Below are positions 21,259-32,339 of a stretch of 64,000 nt of DNA, one piece after another; position 1 is the stretch's first letter; every line of letters starts with the position of its first letter. The DNA comes from Euphorbia lathyris (Eukaryota; Streptophyta; Magnoliopsida; Malpighiales; Euphorbiaceae). The stretch covers positions 84,027,501-84,091,500 of the forward strand of contig NC_088916.1 in NCBI RefSeq assembly GCF_963576675.1, in the 5' to 3' direction. The translations under genes and the position numbers were made by a program. The notes beneath the pieces were generated by a model. The model saw only the letters and a list, made by a program, of their open reading frames with translations, made no database searches and had not been told where the DNA came from.

Positions 21259-24116
21259 AGCTATTGCTTAATCCATAGGACTTGAGCAACACAGCTTCCA
21301 GCAGCAATGTACTCAGCTTCAGTTGTGGGCAGGGCTACTGACGCCTGCTTCTTGCTGAACCAAGATACAAGACAGCTTCCTAGGAAATGGCATCCTCCAG
21401 AGGTGCTTTTTCTTTCGAGCTTGTCCCGTCCATAGTCAGCGTCAGTGTATCCAATGAGTGTAAAGTCTTGAGTATTTGGATACCACAAACCTGCATTTAC
21501 TGAGCTTTGCAAATATCTAAGGATCCTTTTTACAGCTATGTAATGGGATTCCTTAGGGTTAGCCTGATATCTAGCACAATAACATACTGAGAACTGAATG
21601 TCCGGCCTACTTGCTGTTAAGTAAAGTAAAGAGCCAATCATACCTCGGTACAACTTGCTGTCTACTGACTTACCATTCTCATCAGCACAGAGGACAGTGT
21701 CAGTGCCCATATGAGTGGATATTGGCTTACAATGTTCTAGTTCATATTTCTTCAATATATCCTTGGCATATTTAGCTTGACTGATGAATATGCCATTCTT
21801 TCCTTGTTTAATTTGAAGTCCAAGGAAGAAGTTGAGTTCTCCCATCATTGACATTTCGAATTCAGTCTGCATTTGCTTGCTAAATTCCTTGCACATAGAT
21901 TCATTAGTAGCACCAAATATGATGTCATCTACATATATTTGTGCCAGCAGGGTATCTTTACCCTTTCTCTTAATGAATAAGGTTGTATCAGCTTGACCTC
22001 TGACATAATTTCTAGTCAGTAAGAAGTTGGTCAGCCTCTCATACCAAGCACGTGGTGCTTGCTTGAGACCATACAGAGCCTTTTTGAGTTTGTAAACGTG
22101 GTTTGGGAACTTAGAATCCTCAAACCCTGGAGGCTGATTGACATAGACCTCCTTGTTTATTACTCCATTAAGAAATGCACTTTTAACATCCATTTGAAAC
22201 AGTTTAAAATTCATATAAGATGCATATGCACATAAAATCCTAATTGCTTCTAGCCTTGCCACTGGGGCAAAGGTCTCACCATAGTCAATACCTTCTTGCT
22301 GACTATAGCCCTGAGCTACAAGTCTTGCCTTGTTTCTGACTACGTTTCCTTGTTCATCCAGCTTGTTCCTGAAGACCCATCTTGTTCCAATGGTCTTTTG
22401 GCTTCTTGGATGTGGCACTAGCTCCCATACATTATTCCTCCTGAATTGGTCGAGTTCCTCTTGCATGGAATTCATCCAGAATTCGTCATGCTCAGCTTCG
22501 GCAAAGTTCTTCGGCTCCTGAACTGAGACGAAAGCTACATTGCCGAGATACTTCCTTAGTTGATTCCTTGTCATCAGCGTATTTCCAGCTGAGTCAAGAA
22601 TTGCATTTTCTGAATGCCCTCTTGGGACTCTTATCTCCTTGGGTAGATTCATGTCTTGTTCTACTCGTGTTTCAACATTCTCTGCAAAAGTAGATTGGTC
22701 AGTGAAAGTAATTTTAGGTTCACTCTTACTCTTGGTCAGCCGTTTTGTGAAGGACTCAGTAGCTGGTTCTTGATCAGCAGTTGCTGAGTTTGGTTCATCT
22801 TCTATCAGCGGCTGGTATCTTCCTGCAGGGTCAGTTTCATCGAATTGCACATGTATAGATTCTTCTAATACTTGAGTTCTCTTATTAAAAACTCTGTATG
22901 CTTTGCTGTTTGTTGAGTAGCCTAGAAAGATAGCCTCATCAGCTTTTGAATCAAATTTGGCTAAGCTATCTTTGGTATTTAAAATAAAACATCTACAGCC
23001 AAAGGCACGAAAGTATCCAATGTTGGGCTTTCGTCCTTTCCAAAGTTCATAGGGGGTTTTCTTAAGTATAGGTCTAACTAGAGCCCTATTCAGAATATAG
23101 CATGCTGTGTTAACAGCTTCTCCCCAAAAATACTTTGGAAGCCTATGCTCATCCAGCATTGTCCTAGCAATCTCAACCAGAGTTCTGTTCTTCCTTTCAA
23201 CAACCCCATTTTGCTGAGGCGTTCTAGGAGCAGAGAAGTTGTGGTCAATGCCGCTGGCTTCACAGAATTCAACAAACTTTTGGTTTTTGAATTCTCCACC
23301 GTTATCACTACGGATATGAGCTAATTTTAGGTCTTTCTCATTTTCAATTTTTCTAACCAAGTTTGAAAATGTCTCAAATGTCTCATCCTTGCTGGTTAGC
23401 AAGATAACCCACGTATACCGAGAGAAGTCATCTACAATGACCAAGGAAAATCTTCTTCCACCCAGACTCAGCGGCTGGATTGGACCAAAGAGATCCAAGT
23501 GTAGTAACTCTAACGGACGTTTAGTTGAGACAATGTTTTTACTATGAAAAGATTGTTTGGTTTGTTTTCCAGCTTGGCAAGCGTGGCATAGTTGATCTTT
23601 TTGAAATTTAAGTTCAGGCAGTCCCTCAACCAATTGCTTTCTTGCTAATTTGGCCAGGAGGTCCATGCTTACATGACCAAGTCTCCTGTGCCATAGCCAG
23701 GAATTTTCTTCCTTTGTGACTAAGCATACAGTTTTAGAAAACTTCTTTTCTAGGTTCAGCATGAAGACATTATCTATCCGAGGGGCAGTTAAAATTAACT
23801 TATTCGTTTTTCCCTCATATATTTTACATCCAGTAGCATCAAATATAACTTTTCTCCCATTGTCACATAGCTGAGCTACGCTGAGTAAGTTATATTTGAG
23901 TCCGCTGACTAGGGAGACAGATTCAATAGTAGGGTTACCTCCGATGATTCCTGAGCCTACTATCTTACCCTTCTTGTTGTCTCCAAAACTTACACTCCCT
24001 CCTCGTTTACGTTCAAACGTGATGAACTGAGTTTCATCACCCGTCATATGCCTTGAGCATGCACTGTCAATATACCACATCTTTGACTTCTCGGCACATC
24101 TCAGGCTTACCTGCAT
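21259..24116 (-). CDS. Inner Sirevirus pol polyprotein
   Basis: This 951-aa open frame is the best preserved pol in the window. In order it has the protease region ([17 protein letters not shown] near residue 13), the GAG-pre-integrase zinc region ([10 protein letters not shown] then CHACQAGKQ, residues 140-190), the integrase core ([27 protein letters not shown]), RT ([27 protein letters not shown], catalytic [11 protein letters not shown] near residue 730) and RNase H ([16 protein letters not shown] near 895). The ATG at 24116 lies five bases after the gag stop, in a different frame. A TAG at 21259-21261 replaces a Gln codon and cuts off the end of RNase H. The last catalytic part is in the next frame segment. 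Confidence 0.9.
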
Positions 24117-24121
24117 TGTAA

Positions 24122-25888
24122 CTAGTTACTTTTAGGTACCCAATTCTTTTTGGGTCCTGACTTGTTAGGTGCAACAGGTATAGCATCATATTTTATTTTA
24201 TGGCGACATACATGGACAGTATGGCCATTCTTTCCACAGAAGTCACAACTGACCTTCTGTTTAGGATTTTTTATTGACTTGTCAGCACCCCAGTGCTGAG
24301 CGTGCCAGCACACTTTAGTAGTGTGTCCTAACTTCCCATAAAAGTCACATTGGACTCTTCGCTGGGGATTTTGTCTCTGCTGAGTACCTTGGTACTGTGT
24401 ACCTTGATACTGAGTTCTCAGCGGAAAATTGTTTTTGTTTGGAACCTTTAATTGGTTCTAAATGGTTGTGACAGCCTTCCTCAGTTTCTTTGAAACTGAC
24501 TGGACTTCAGAGACAGACTCATGAATGGTTTTCATATTTTCATGCAAAACTGAGTTGTCTTGAAGAAGATATCCGAGGTCACTCAGTTTGACCTCTTCTA
24601 CTTCATCACAGCGCCGACTGAGTGCTTTAATCTTCCTGTTACACTTTTTAACAAGTTTATAGAGATCACTCAGGGCATTACCCATTTCATTTCTGAGTTG
24701 AGAGAGTGAGATTACCTCATTAGATTGCTCTTCATTATTTGACTCATCAGATTGGTCAGCATGCTCAGAAATGCATGGCTCAGCAAGTTCGTCAGCCATA
24801 AAGCATATCTTCGCTGACTCGGTGGCCTCAGTTTCTGTTGATGAAGATTCATCACTGTCACTCCAAGTAGCCACCATTTGCTTCTTCCCACTTTTCTTGT
24901 CTTTCCTCAGCGTGGGGCAGTTTGACTTAATATGGCCATCTTGATGGCACTCAAAGTATGTAATGGGCTTTGAGCTGTCCTTTCTGTATTTGCTGTCGCT
25001 TGAGTCAGCCTTATACTTATCAAACTTTTTGTAAGGCTTTTTAGAATATTTGTCGTTCTTCCTGAACAGCCTCTTCATCTTTCTTGTGAACATGGCCATC
25101 TCCTCATCATCAGTTGAACGCCCGTCAGTGGAGTCAGCCTTCATGACAAGTGACTTCTGCTTCTTGTCATCAGATTTTTCCTTCACCTCAAAGTTTTTCA
25201 TGGATATCTCATGGGTCAGCAATGAACCGATGAGTTCGTCATATTTGTAGGTGGTTAAATCCTGAGCTTCCTCAACTGCTGTCTTCTTTGCTTGCCAGTC
25301 TTTTGGAAGACTCCTGAGTATCTTTTTGACTTGTTCTTCCTCAGTGAAGATTTTCCCAAGTCTCTTGAGCTCATTAATGATGTTGGTGAACCTTGCGTTC
25401 ATGTCTGAAATGCCCTCATCATTGTTCATCTCGAACAGCTCGTACAGTCTCATCTGCTGATTCACCTTGGATTCTTTTACTTTGTTTCTTCCCTCGTAGG
25501 TGACTTCCAGCTTCTTCCAGATCTCTTGTGCCGACTCACAACCTGAGATTTTGTTATATTCTGCAGCATCGAGCGCACAGTGAAGCATATTGATAGCCGA
25601 AGCATGGTTTTGAAGCTTCTTGAGATCATCCTCTGTCCATTCAACCTCAGCTTTAACAACTGACTGGCCAGCAACAACTTTCACAGGTACAAACGGGCCT
25701 TGGACTATAGATAGCCAGTCACTCATGTTTGTAGCTTGAATGAAGTTCTTCATCCTATTCTTCCAAAAGGTATAGTTTGACCCGAAGAGTAGGGGAGGCC
25801 TAGTAATGGACAGCCCCTCAGGTAATATCTGAGTTGTCTGGTTTCCAGGGAGAATCCTAGTGCTGTTTTCACCCATGGTATGGATCAA
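24122..25888 (-). pseudogene. Inner Sirevirus gag
   Basis: Frame 25888-24458 (476 aa) has the full gag N-terminus (ITRPPLLFGSNYTFWKNRM) and the UBN2-type core with RLYELFEMNNDEG. It stops at a TAG at 24458-24460 where the outer copy has a Gln codon. The same reading frame resumes to 24122 and includes the last zinc knuckle. Of the three knuckles, the first reads YFECHQDGHIKSNC and the second CDFYGKLGHTTKVC, so each has a Cys replaced by Tyr. The third, CDFCGKNGHTVHVC, is intact. The start ATG follows the primer site by about 30 bp. Confidence 0.87.
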
Positions 25889-25920
25889 CTCAAGGTTGTT
25901 AGACCTTTAGTAATGAACTT

Positions 25921-25936
25921 TTAAGCTCTGATACCA
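25921..25936 (-). other. Primer binding site of the inner Sirevirus
   Basis: On the minus strand TGGTATCAGAGCTTAA lies two bases inside LTR C. It is complementary to initiator-Met tRNA, confirming that LTR C is the 5' LTR. Confidence 0.9.
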
Positions 25937-25938
25937 CT

Positions 25939-27290
25939 TGTTGGTCCCTTGTAAGGTTGCAAATATAGTTCCAAGGGGGGGGGGGTTAGGAACTATTTGA
26001 CCTTTTTAATTGATTAGGGCAAATTTCTTTTTCTTAAGAAAAGATTATATGACAGCGGCGCTGATCAATCGACAAGACATTGGCTTAGTCAACTAGTGAC
26101 TAGGTCAGTTTCGTTGCTTAGGTCAGGAAATAGCACTTGGAGTCTATTCCTGAACTAATTCGTTGACAGCGCACAACTCAGCTTGACCTCTTTTACTTGG
26201 TCAGTTTTAGTTTGTTTTAAGCAAGCAATATAAATAAGGAGTTAAGGTTTAGAAATACTTCACTCAGCAGATTTATCCAGGTTCGGCTTCTTCCAAGCCT
26301 ACGTCCTGTCCCCGGAACACTTCCGAGATTTCAAATCCTCTACTGAGCTCTTTAAAGGTAGAGCCTCAAACCTTTTACAATATCAGCAATTGAGTATGAC
26401 AAGAGTACCTTCCTCTATACTTCTACTCAATCCTAATCTCTCCGCTGAGTACTTAAAACCGAGTACTCAGCCTCTCCTTTCTATTCCTAGAAATGATTAA
26501 GATTTGTCCTAAACAACAATTGCTAGAACACCTTAGATGATTGAGGATCAATCACTTTAGACTTTTACACAAATGAATAAGCTTGTGGTGTAAGAATTTG
26601 CTTTGCTTTTGATGGAGAACTTTTTGTACACGTTTGGTCAGCGTAACGGCTTTTGCTCAAAGTTCTCTATTGAATGTGGATTCTGAATGCTCTATTTATA
26701 AAGAGCTGTGAGAGCTTCTGGTTATTTCGAATTTCGAAATAACCGTTGGAGGGAAACGGCTTCATGTCGCGTTCACTCAGTCTGTTCAGCAGTTCTCTTA
26801 GCCAATCAGATTCCAGCATCTTCTGTTCTTCGGTCAGTGTGGCAGTATGTTCCTCCAAATCGGGTAATGTCAAACAGACAGCTTCCTGCGTCTTCTATTC
26901 TTTACCAACAGAGGAAATACTTGGTCTGGAAGTTGCTTTGTGGTCAGCGGCTGTCTTGTACGTTTTGTCGAGACAGCTCAGCAGCTTCATACCGAAGTTG
27001 TCTACGTGGATCTTCTCGATCCTTCATTGGTGAGCTCCGTTTCAATACTCAACGGCAGCGTTTTGAAATACGCGGGCTGAGTGATCTTGGGCTTGTTTGA
27101 CTTGGGCTTTGACTTCCATATAGGGCTTGGGCCTTATGATCTTTATGTCTTATAAAAATTATAAACTCAACATTGAACAAACACATTAGTAACAATAAAT
27201 CAAAGCATTTAAACTTAGTGTGTTGTAGAATATTTAATTTCACTTAATTAATTTTGTCAAATCAAAATCCTGTGGAAAGGTGTTTCAACA
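25939..27290 (-). repeat. LTR C (5' LTR) of the inner Sirevirus
   Basis: This 1,352-bp LTR runs, on the plus strand, from TGTTGGTCCC to TTTCAACA. A minus-strand TATAAATAG is at 26700-26692. ACACT target copy follows at 27291-27295. Confidence 0.92.
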
Positions 27291-28758
27291 ACACTGAGTT
27301 GGCTGTAGACGAAGAAGTTGAGCACCCAGAATAGCACAATACTGATCAGGGAGAACCTTCTCTATCTCAATCAATTCCCGCTGATCCCACTCCTCCAAGG
27401 ACTCAGGGAAAAAGACGAAGACTTGTAAAGGCACATCAGACTACAGTTTTGGACTTTACTGAAAACCAACCTGTGCTGACCCCTGATCCTTCACGTATCA
27501 AACTAAAGTTCTTCAGAAAACCTTCTACTCCTCTACCAGAGCAAACTGAAAAGCAAGCCTCTGTTTCTCTTCCATAGGAACAAGCCGACTTAAATGCTTC
27601 TAAAAATCCGATCAACACCGAGCAAGTTCTCGATGCCGATGCTGAACCTAGTTCTCAACCGACTATGGAAATTCCTGCTCCAGGCAGCACTGAACCTATC
27701 CCACCTTCACCAACAAGTCAGCTTCAGCCTGACTCTGAACCTATCATCAATGCCGCTGTTCAATCTCTTCCCAAACCAACAGAACAAGTGCAGATTGATA
27801 CACCAAGGCCATTCACTGACCCCGCTGGCACTTCAAATGTTGAATTAAACTTAACACCTCCACCAACTGGTCAAACTAATGAAACATACAACTATCTCAC
27901 TGCCACTGAGTCTGGTAGAAGGATCATTAATTTGGCGCAGGCCTTGATCCAAGACCTTCATCAGACCTCAGAAACTGCTAATGGGTCTGCCGATAATGAG
28001 TCCACTCAGCTCTCATAAGTCACTCAACTTCTCAACGAGGTTCGAGGTCCAAAAGACCTGCTGAGTGTCATGACCAGTATCCAAGCTCAACAACCAAAGT
28101 AGGAGTCCATAACAAAGCTGGCTGAACTCCAGCTGACTATGGTTCAACACCTTAACTCCCTTCAGGGACAATTCCAAACCTTGTCAGCTGCGAATTCTGG
28201 GTATGCCACTTCAGCTGAAGTTCACCATCTATTCAACCAGCTGCAAACTGAGCAAGCAAAGACTAACGATCAGCTGGCTTCCTACGCTTGCTGAATCTAA
28301 ACAAGGAAGAGATGGAAACTGACCAACTGAAGCAGAACGAAATTCTCCAGTACTCACAACGTACCTTCACCCATATCCATCATTCCAACGTCCAGCGTCA
28401 GTACTATGACACAGCATTACTGAGAATGTTTCATCAGGCGTTTGCTGCGCTGACGGACACCATAACTTGGGTAGGAAAATCACAAGAATATGTGCTGAGC
28501 ATGCTCAGCTCATCCAACATCGAGGTTGATAAAGATGTACTGGAAGAAGATGTCATTATTTTTGATGGCATAAATGCAAGCACCCTCAAGCTTAAAAACA
28601 TGTCAGCTAAAATTACTGAAGCTGTCCAAACAAGCTCTTTCAGGCCTCCTCCTCCTCCTGATGCTGCCAAAACGGGGGAGAAAGAACAAGCTAGAAGAAC
28701 TCAGCAAGAGGATGCTGTTGGGAGCAGTCAACAAAAGCATAAGAGCAAAAAGAAATAA
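27291..28758 (+). pseudogene. Outer Sirevirus ORF3, 3' part
   Basis: Downstream of the inner element ORF3 continues through frames 27665-28018 and 28288-28758, with several stops and shifts between them (for example a TAG near 27576). The first part is Pro/Thr/Ser-rich with TATESGRRIINLAQALIQ. The last 156 aa are helical and charged (EEMETDQLKQNEILQYSQRT), with a Pro-rich patch and a basic end KHKSKKK. The gene with its 5' part would have been roughly 950 codons. No membrane segment is visible. Confidence 0.75.
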
Positions 28759-29213
28759 AACTAGCTAGCTCAACTTCTTAGTTTTATCTTCTATGTTTAT
28801 TTTGCTTATGTATGCTGACTACTTTAAACTTAATACAATGCTTGCATCTTCAAATACATCAACTATGTTTATCATTTACAATGCTTGTTGATTGTATGCT
28901 GTTAACACTGTCTTGAATGCTATAAAACATTGTCTTATAAGACTCATGGAACAACAATATACTCAGCGTTCTCTGATAGTTAAATCTTCTGCTTAAAACT
29001 GAGTTAATAGAATATGTTCCATGAGCTGACCTTTATCTGAAAAACTGACCTAGGACTTACTCAATTAAACCTTAAAATGTTTAGAGTAAAACTGTGTCAG
29101 AAGCTCAACCCTTACGGGGGAGTTTATTAAGTTATAAAAGGTCAACTATCATGGGGGAGCTCAACAATGAGTTCTTCACTGAATAGTTTTGCCAACATCA
29201 AAATGGGGGAGTT
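28759..29213 (+). other. 3' untranslated region with multiple polypurine tracts
   Basis: Purine-rich GGGGGAG words occur at about 29116 (TTACGGGGGAGTTTAT), 29152 (CATGGGGGAGCTC) and 29200-29213 (AAAATGGGGGAGTT). The last directly abuts LTR D and is the functional-position tract. Repeated polypurine tracts before the 3' LTR have been described for Sireviruses. No gene is seen in this stretch. Confidence 0.7.
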
Positions 29214-30550
29214 TGTTGAAACACCTTTCCACATGATTTTGATTTGACAAAATTATTTAAGTATATGATTAAAAATATTCTATACACACTAAGTTTAAAT
29301 GCTTTGATTTATTATACTAATGTGTTTGTTCAATGTTAAGTTACTTGTTTATAAGACACAAATATTAAAAGGCTAAAGGCCCAAAAGAAAGTCAAAGGCC
29401 CAAGTCAAAACAGATCAAGACCACTCGGCCCGTGTAAGCAAAACACTGTCGTTGTTGATAAAACGCAGCTCAACATGAGAAGGATCGAGAAGACCTTCCT
29501 TGACTACTTCGGAACAAAGCTGCTGAGTTGAACGATAAAGAGTACAAGACAGCAGCTGAGCAAGAGCAACTTCCAGACAAAGTATTTCCACTTCGGGTAA
29601 AGTTCAGAAGACACAGAAAGCTGTCTGGTTGACTTTGCCATAAAAGGAGAGACATTCTGCTGGACTGGCCGAAAGCTGCTCATCACTGATCGAAGACAGA
29701 AGATGCAAGAATCTGATTGGCCAACGGCACTGAGCGTGTACTGAGTGACAACGCCATCAAGCCGTTTCCCTCCAACGGTTATTCAAAATTCGAAATCATC
29801 GAATGCCTCAAGTGTCACTATAAATAGGCCTTTTAGTTGCTTCATTCGATGCAGATCTTCAACTAGCCATTACGCTGACCAAATTCACACTTGAAGTTCT
29901 GTGAGAAAAAGCAAAGAAAATACTTACACCAATTTCCAGATTATTGTGTAAAAGTCTAGAGTGATTTCCAATCATCTAAAGTGTCTTAGCAATTGTTGTT
30001 TAGGACAATCTTATTATCAATTCTAGAAATAGAAAGGAGAGGCTGAGTACTCGGTTATAGTACTCAGCGGTAGAATAGGAGTGAGTAGAGGTATAGAGGA
30101 AGGTACTCTTGTTATACTCAGCTTTTAGTTGTAAAAGGTTTGGTGCTCTACCTTAAAAGAGCTCAGTAGAGAATTCGAAAGCTCGGAACGTGTTCCGGGG
30201 ATAGGACGTAGGCATAGAGGCCGAACCTGGATAAATCTGCTGAGTAACATCTTTCTAACCTTAAACTCCTTTGATATATATATTGCTTGCTTAAAAAATG
30301 ACTAAGTAAAGAGGTCACGCTGAGTTGTGTGCATTGAGTATCTGAGTTCAGGAATAGACTCAAGTGCTATCTCCTGACTCAAGGAAAGAAGCTGACTTAG
30401 TCACCAGTTGACTAAGCTAGTGTCTTAAGTTCACTCAGCGCGCTGTGTAAACCTTTTTCAAAGAAAAAGAAGTCAGCCTCAATGTACAAAATTTTAAATA
30501 GTTCCTATCCCCCCCTTGGAACTAACTTGTTACGTTATAAGGGACCAATA
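29214..30550 (+). repeat. LTR D (3' LTR) of the outer Sirevirus
   Basis: This 1,337-bp LTR starts TGTTGAAACACC and ends CCAATA, with TATAAATAG at 29819-29827. It differs from LTR A at about 5 sites and in a C-run length. GCTTG follows at 30551-30555. Confidence 0.92.
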
Positions 30551-30980
30551 GCTTGTTTTGTTTAAAAGGTTATGGATTCAAACCCCTTGAATCTCATTTT
30601 TTCTCTTTTGTTTATCCTAATTGAGTTTTTCCATACAACTCTTTTAAAGTTTTTTTTCCAAAAGTAATTTTTAAGAAATTAATGTTGGATTTATAAAAGA
30701 TTGAATATTTCTACTTCTTTTAGACTTGGAAGTTTTAATTTTTTTACATTCAACACAAAAAACTACGAAAATTTAGGTGTTTTAGTTTTAGGAAATCAAC
30801 ATTGAACATATAGAAAATTAAATATGTTTACGCTTTTCATTTTGGGCAAAATGAAGCAGCTTTATCATGTTGGATGCTAAAAAAAAATTCCAGCCCTGAT
30901 GGGTTGGAGTTTAAAAAATTACCACAAACTACATAACTAAAATTAGCCCCCCCAAGTCTCAAATCCTGGCTCCGCCACTG

Positions 30981-31390
30981 AGGAAGAGAATTTGAGTTTT
31001 CCTTTAGATAAGTTGTCTAGACATTTTTCATATGCCTTATACTCTAGAAAACTAAGCAATTGTGAGATACGTGATAGTGGTTGGTTTATTCTAAACATGT
31101 TGATAAAATTTATTGTTTTTGTTGTAAATTGTTCAAATCTAGTATGAATAAATCTTTGTTAGCAAATGATGGACATAATGATTGGAAGCATCTTGTTGAG
31201 AGACTTAGGCAACATGAGAATAGTATTGAACATATGACTAGTATGAATACTTGGAATGAATCAAGAGTTCGATTGGATAAGAACGTAACAATTGATAAAA
31301 ACTTGCAATAAGAGGTTATGAAAGAGAAAGAATGTTGGAGACAAGTTTTAGTTAGAATCCTTTCTATTGTGAAATGGCTTGCTAAACATA
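30981..31390 (+). pseudogene. TTF-type zinc-finger (hAT-derived) relic, second copy
   Basis: Nearly identical to 11071-11480, including the CFCCKLFKS cluster, [18 protein letters not shown] and the stop after DKNLQ. This is the original location. It is followed by LINE sequence without a hAT catalytic domain. Confidence 0.75.
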
Positions 31391-31714
31391 GTATGTATTG
31401 ACATTGATCTTGCTAAGCCTCTTCTGTCAAAATTCTATGTTCAGAATAAGGTCTTTCACATTGAATACGAAGGTATTCACAATATCTGCTACGAGTGTGG
31501 TATGTTTGGCCATACCTTTGATGGTTGTCCAAGAAGAAGAAAGGTAGTTGAGGAGGTGGTGTTGCCTAACACGGGTAGAGTAGAGGAGGTTCATGATGAA
31601 GGAATGAACTTTGGCCCATGGATGCTTGCCAAAAGATTGATCAAAAGGAAACCTCGAGCAAATGTTGCTCGGACTCTTTCTCCTGACATCAGTAAGGAGA
31701 TGAAATCTTATTAA
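31388..31714 (+). pseudogene. LINE ORF1 relic, second copy
   Basis: Same CCHC knuckle CYECGMFGHTFDGC and NFGPWMLAKR block as at 11478-11804, differing at two or three bases. The knuckle ligands are intact. The DUF4283 body upstream is missing. Confidence 0.8.
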
Positions 31715-31762
31715 TAAAGTCTTGGCATAAGACAAGCAAAAGATAATAATAAAGTCTTATTA

Positions 31763-32017
31763 ATGAAGCTTCTCTGGAGAATGTGGCAATGCCCCTCCGC
31801 TCTCTGGGTTTGCCTTCTCTGTGGAAAATATCGTAAGGATAAAATCTTTGGGGGCCCTAAGGAGAGAGTCGCCAATTGCTCTGTCCTCTGGAAAGGGCTC
31901 AATGCGGTGTTTGCAGAGTTCTGCTCTGGGGTTGGCCTGGAGGTTGGTAATGGTAAATCCATTAGCTTCTGGAATGACACCTGGATTGGTGACAAACCTT
32001 TACTTCATGTGTGCAGT
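31763..32017 (+). pseudogene. LINE ORF2 relic, segment before the CACTA insertion
   Basis: The frame gives LLWRMWQCPSALWV, then VGNGKSISFWNDTWIGD. This is the linker between RT and the zf-RVT domain of plant L1 ORF2. The LINE jumps here from ORF1 with endonuclease and RT deleted. At 32017 it is broken by a CACTA element; the coding resumes at 36915. Confidence 0.8.
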
Positions 32018-32339
32018 CACTAGTACAGAAATGGACTATAGCTACGCCTTATTAGCCACAGTTGTTTAAAAAACCGTGGCTAGCGGTCTTTAGAGTCGGT
32101 CGTTAGAAAAAACCGACCTTAAAAATAAATTATTAGCCACAGCTTATTATAAAAACCGACTTTAAATATCCTAATTAAAAAATGCGCGTGTTTTTAAGGG
32201 GTTTTGGTGTCGGTTTTCCAAAAAACCGATGCCAATAACCCTTTTATTGGCATCAGTTATGCTTGTAACCGACGCTGACCCCTTTGGAGTCGGTTTTTCC
32301 AATAACCGAGTCTGAAGAGCTGATATATATGGAAAAATT

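Larger units (their letters stand above)
18267..27290 (-). mobile_element. Inner Sirevirus-type Ty1/copia element, minus strand, rearranged
   Basis: LTR B (18267-19619) and LTR C (25939-27290) bound a minus-strand member of the same family, inserted in ORF3 of the outer element. Target duplication is ACACT at 18262-18266 and 27291-27295, with a third copy after LTR B at 19620-19624. Order from LTR C: primer site, gag, pol, then a truncated ORF3. Before LTR B the interior stops at 19952, and 332 bp of outer-element ORF3 (copy of 27291-27622) follows. The pol frame is almost intact, so this copy is a good reference for the damaged outer one. Confidence 0.87.
9300..30550 (+). mobile_element. Outer Sirevirus-type Ty1/copia element, plus strand, rearranged
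   Basis: LTR A (9300-10639) and LTR D (29214-30550) bound a plus-strand copia element inserted in the MITE, with target duplication GCTTG at 9295-9299 and after LTR D at 30551-30555. GCTTG also follows LTR A at 10640-10644. The interior holds gag, pol in copia order (protease, integrase, RT, RNase H), a third ORF downstream of pol, and several polypurine tracts, features of Sireviruses. The interior lacks the primer site and the first part of gag. Between LTR A and gag lies a 1,260-bp copy of the sequence beyond LTR D. A second Sirevirus sits in ORF3. Confidence 0.85.
30551..31809 (+). repeat. Genuine right flank of the outer Sirevirus (partner block)
   Basis: This block is in its natural context: it continues beyond 31809 into LINE ORF2 sequence. 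It contains the right half of the MITE (30551-30980), the TTF relic (30981-31390) and the LINE ORF1 relic (31388-31714). The copy at 10640-11899 ends where this one carries on. Confidence 0.9.
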
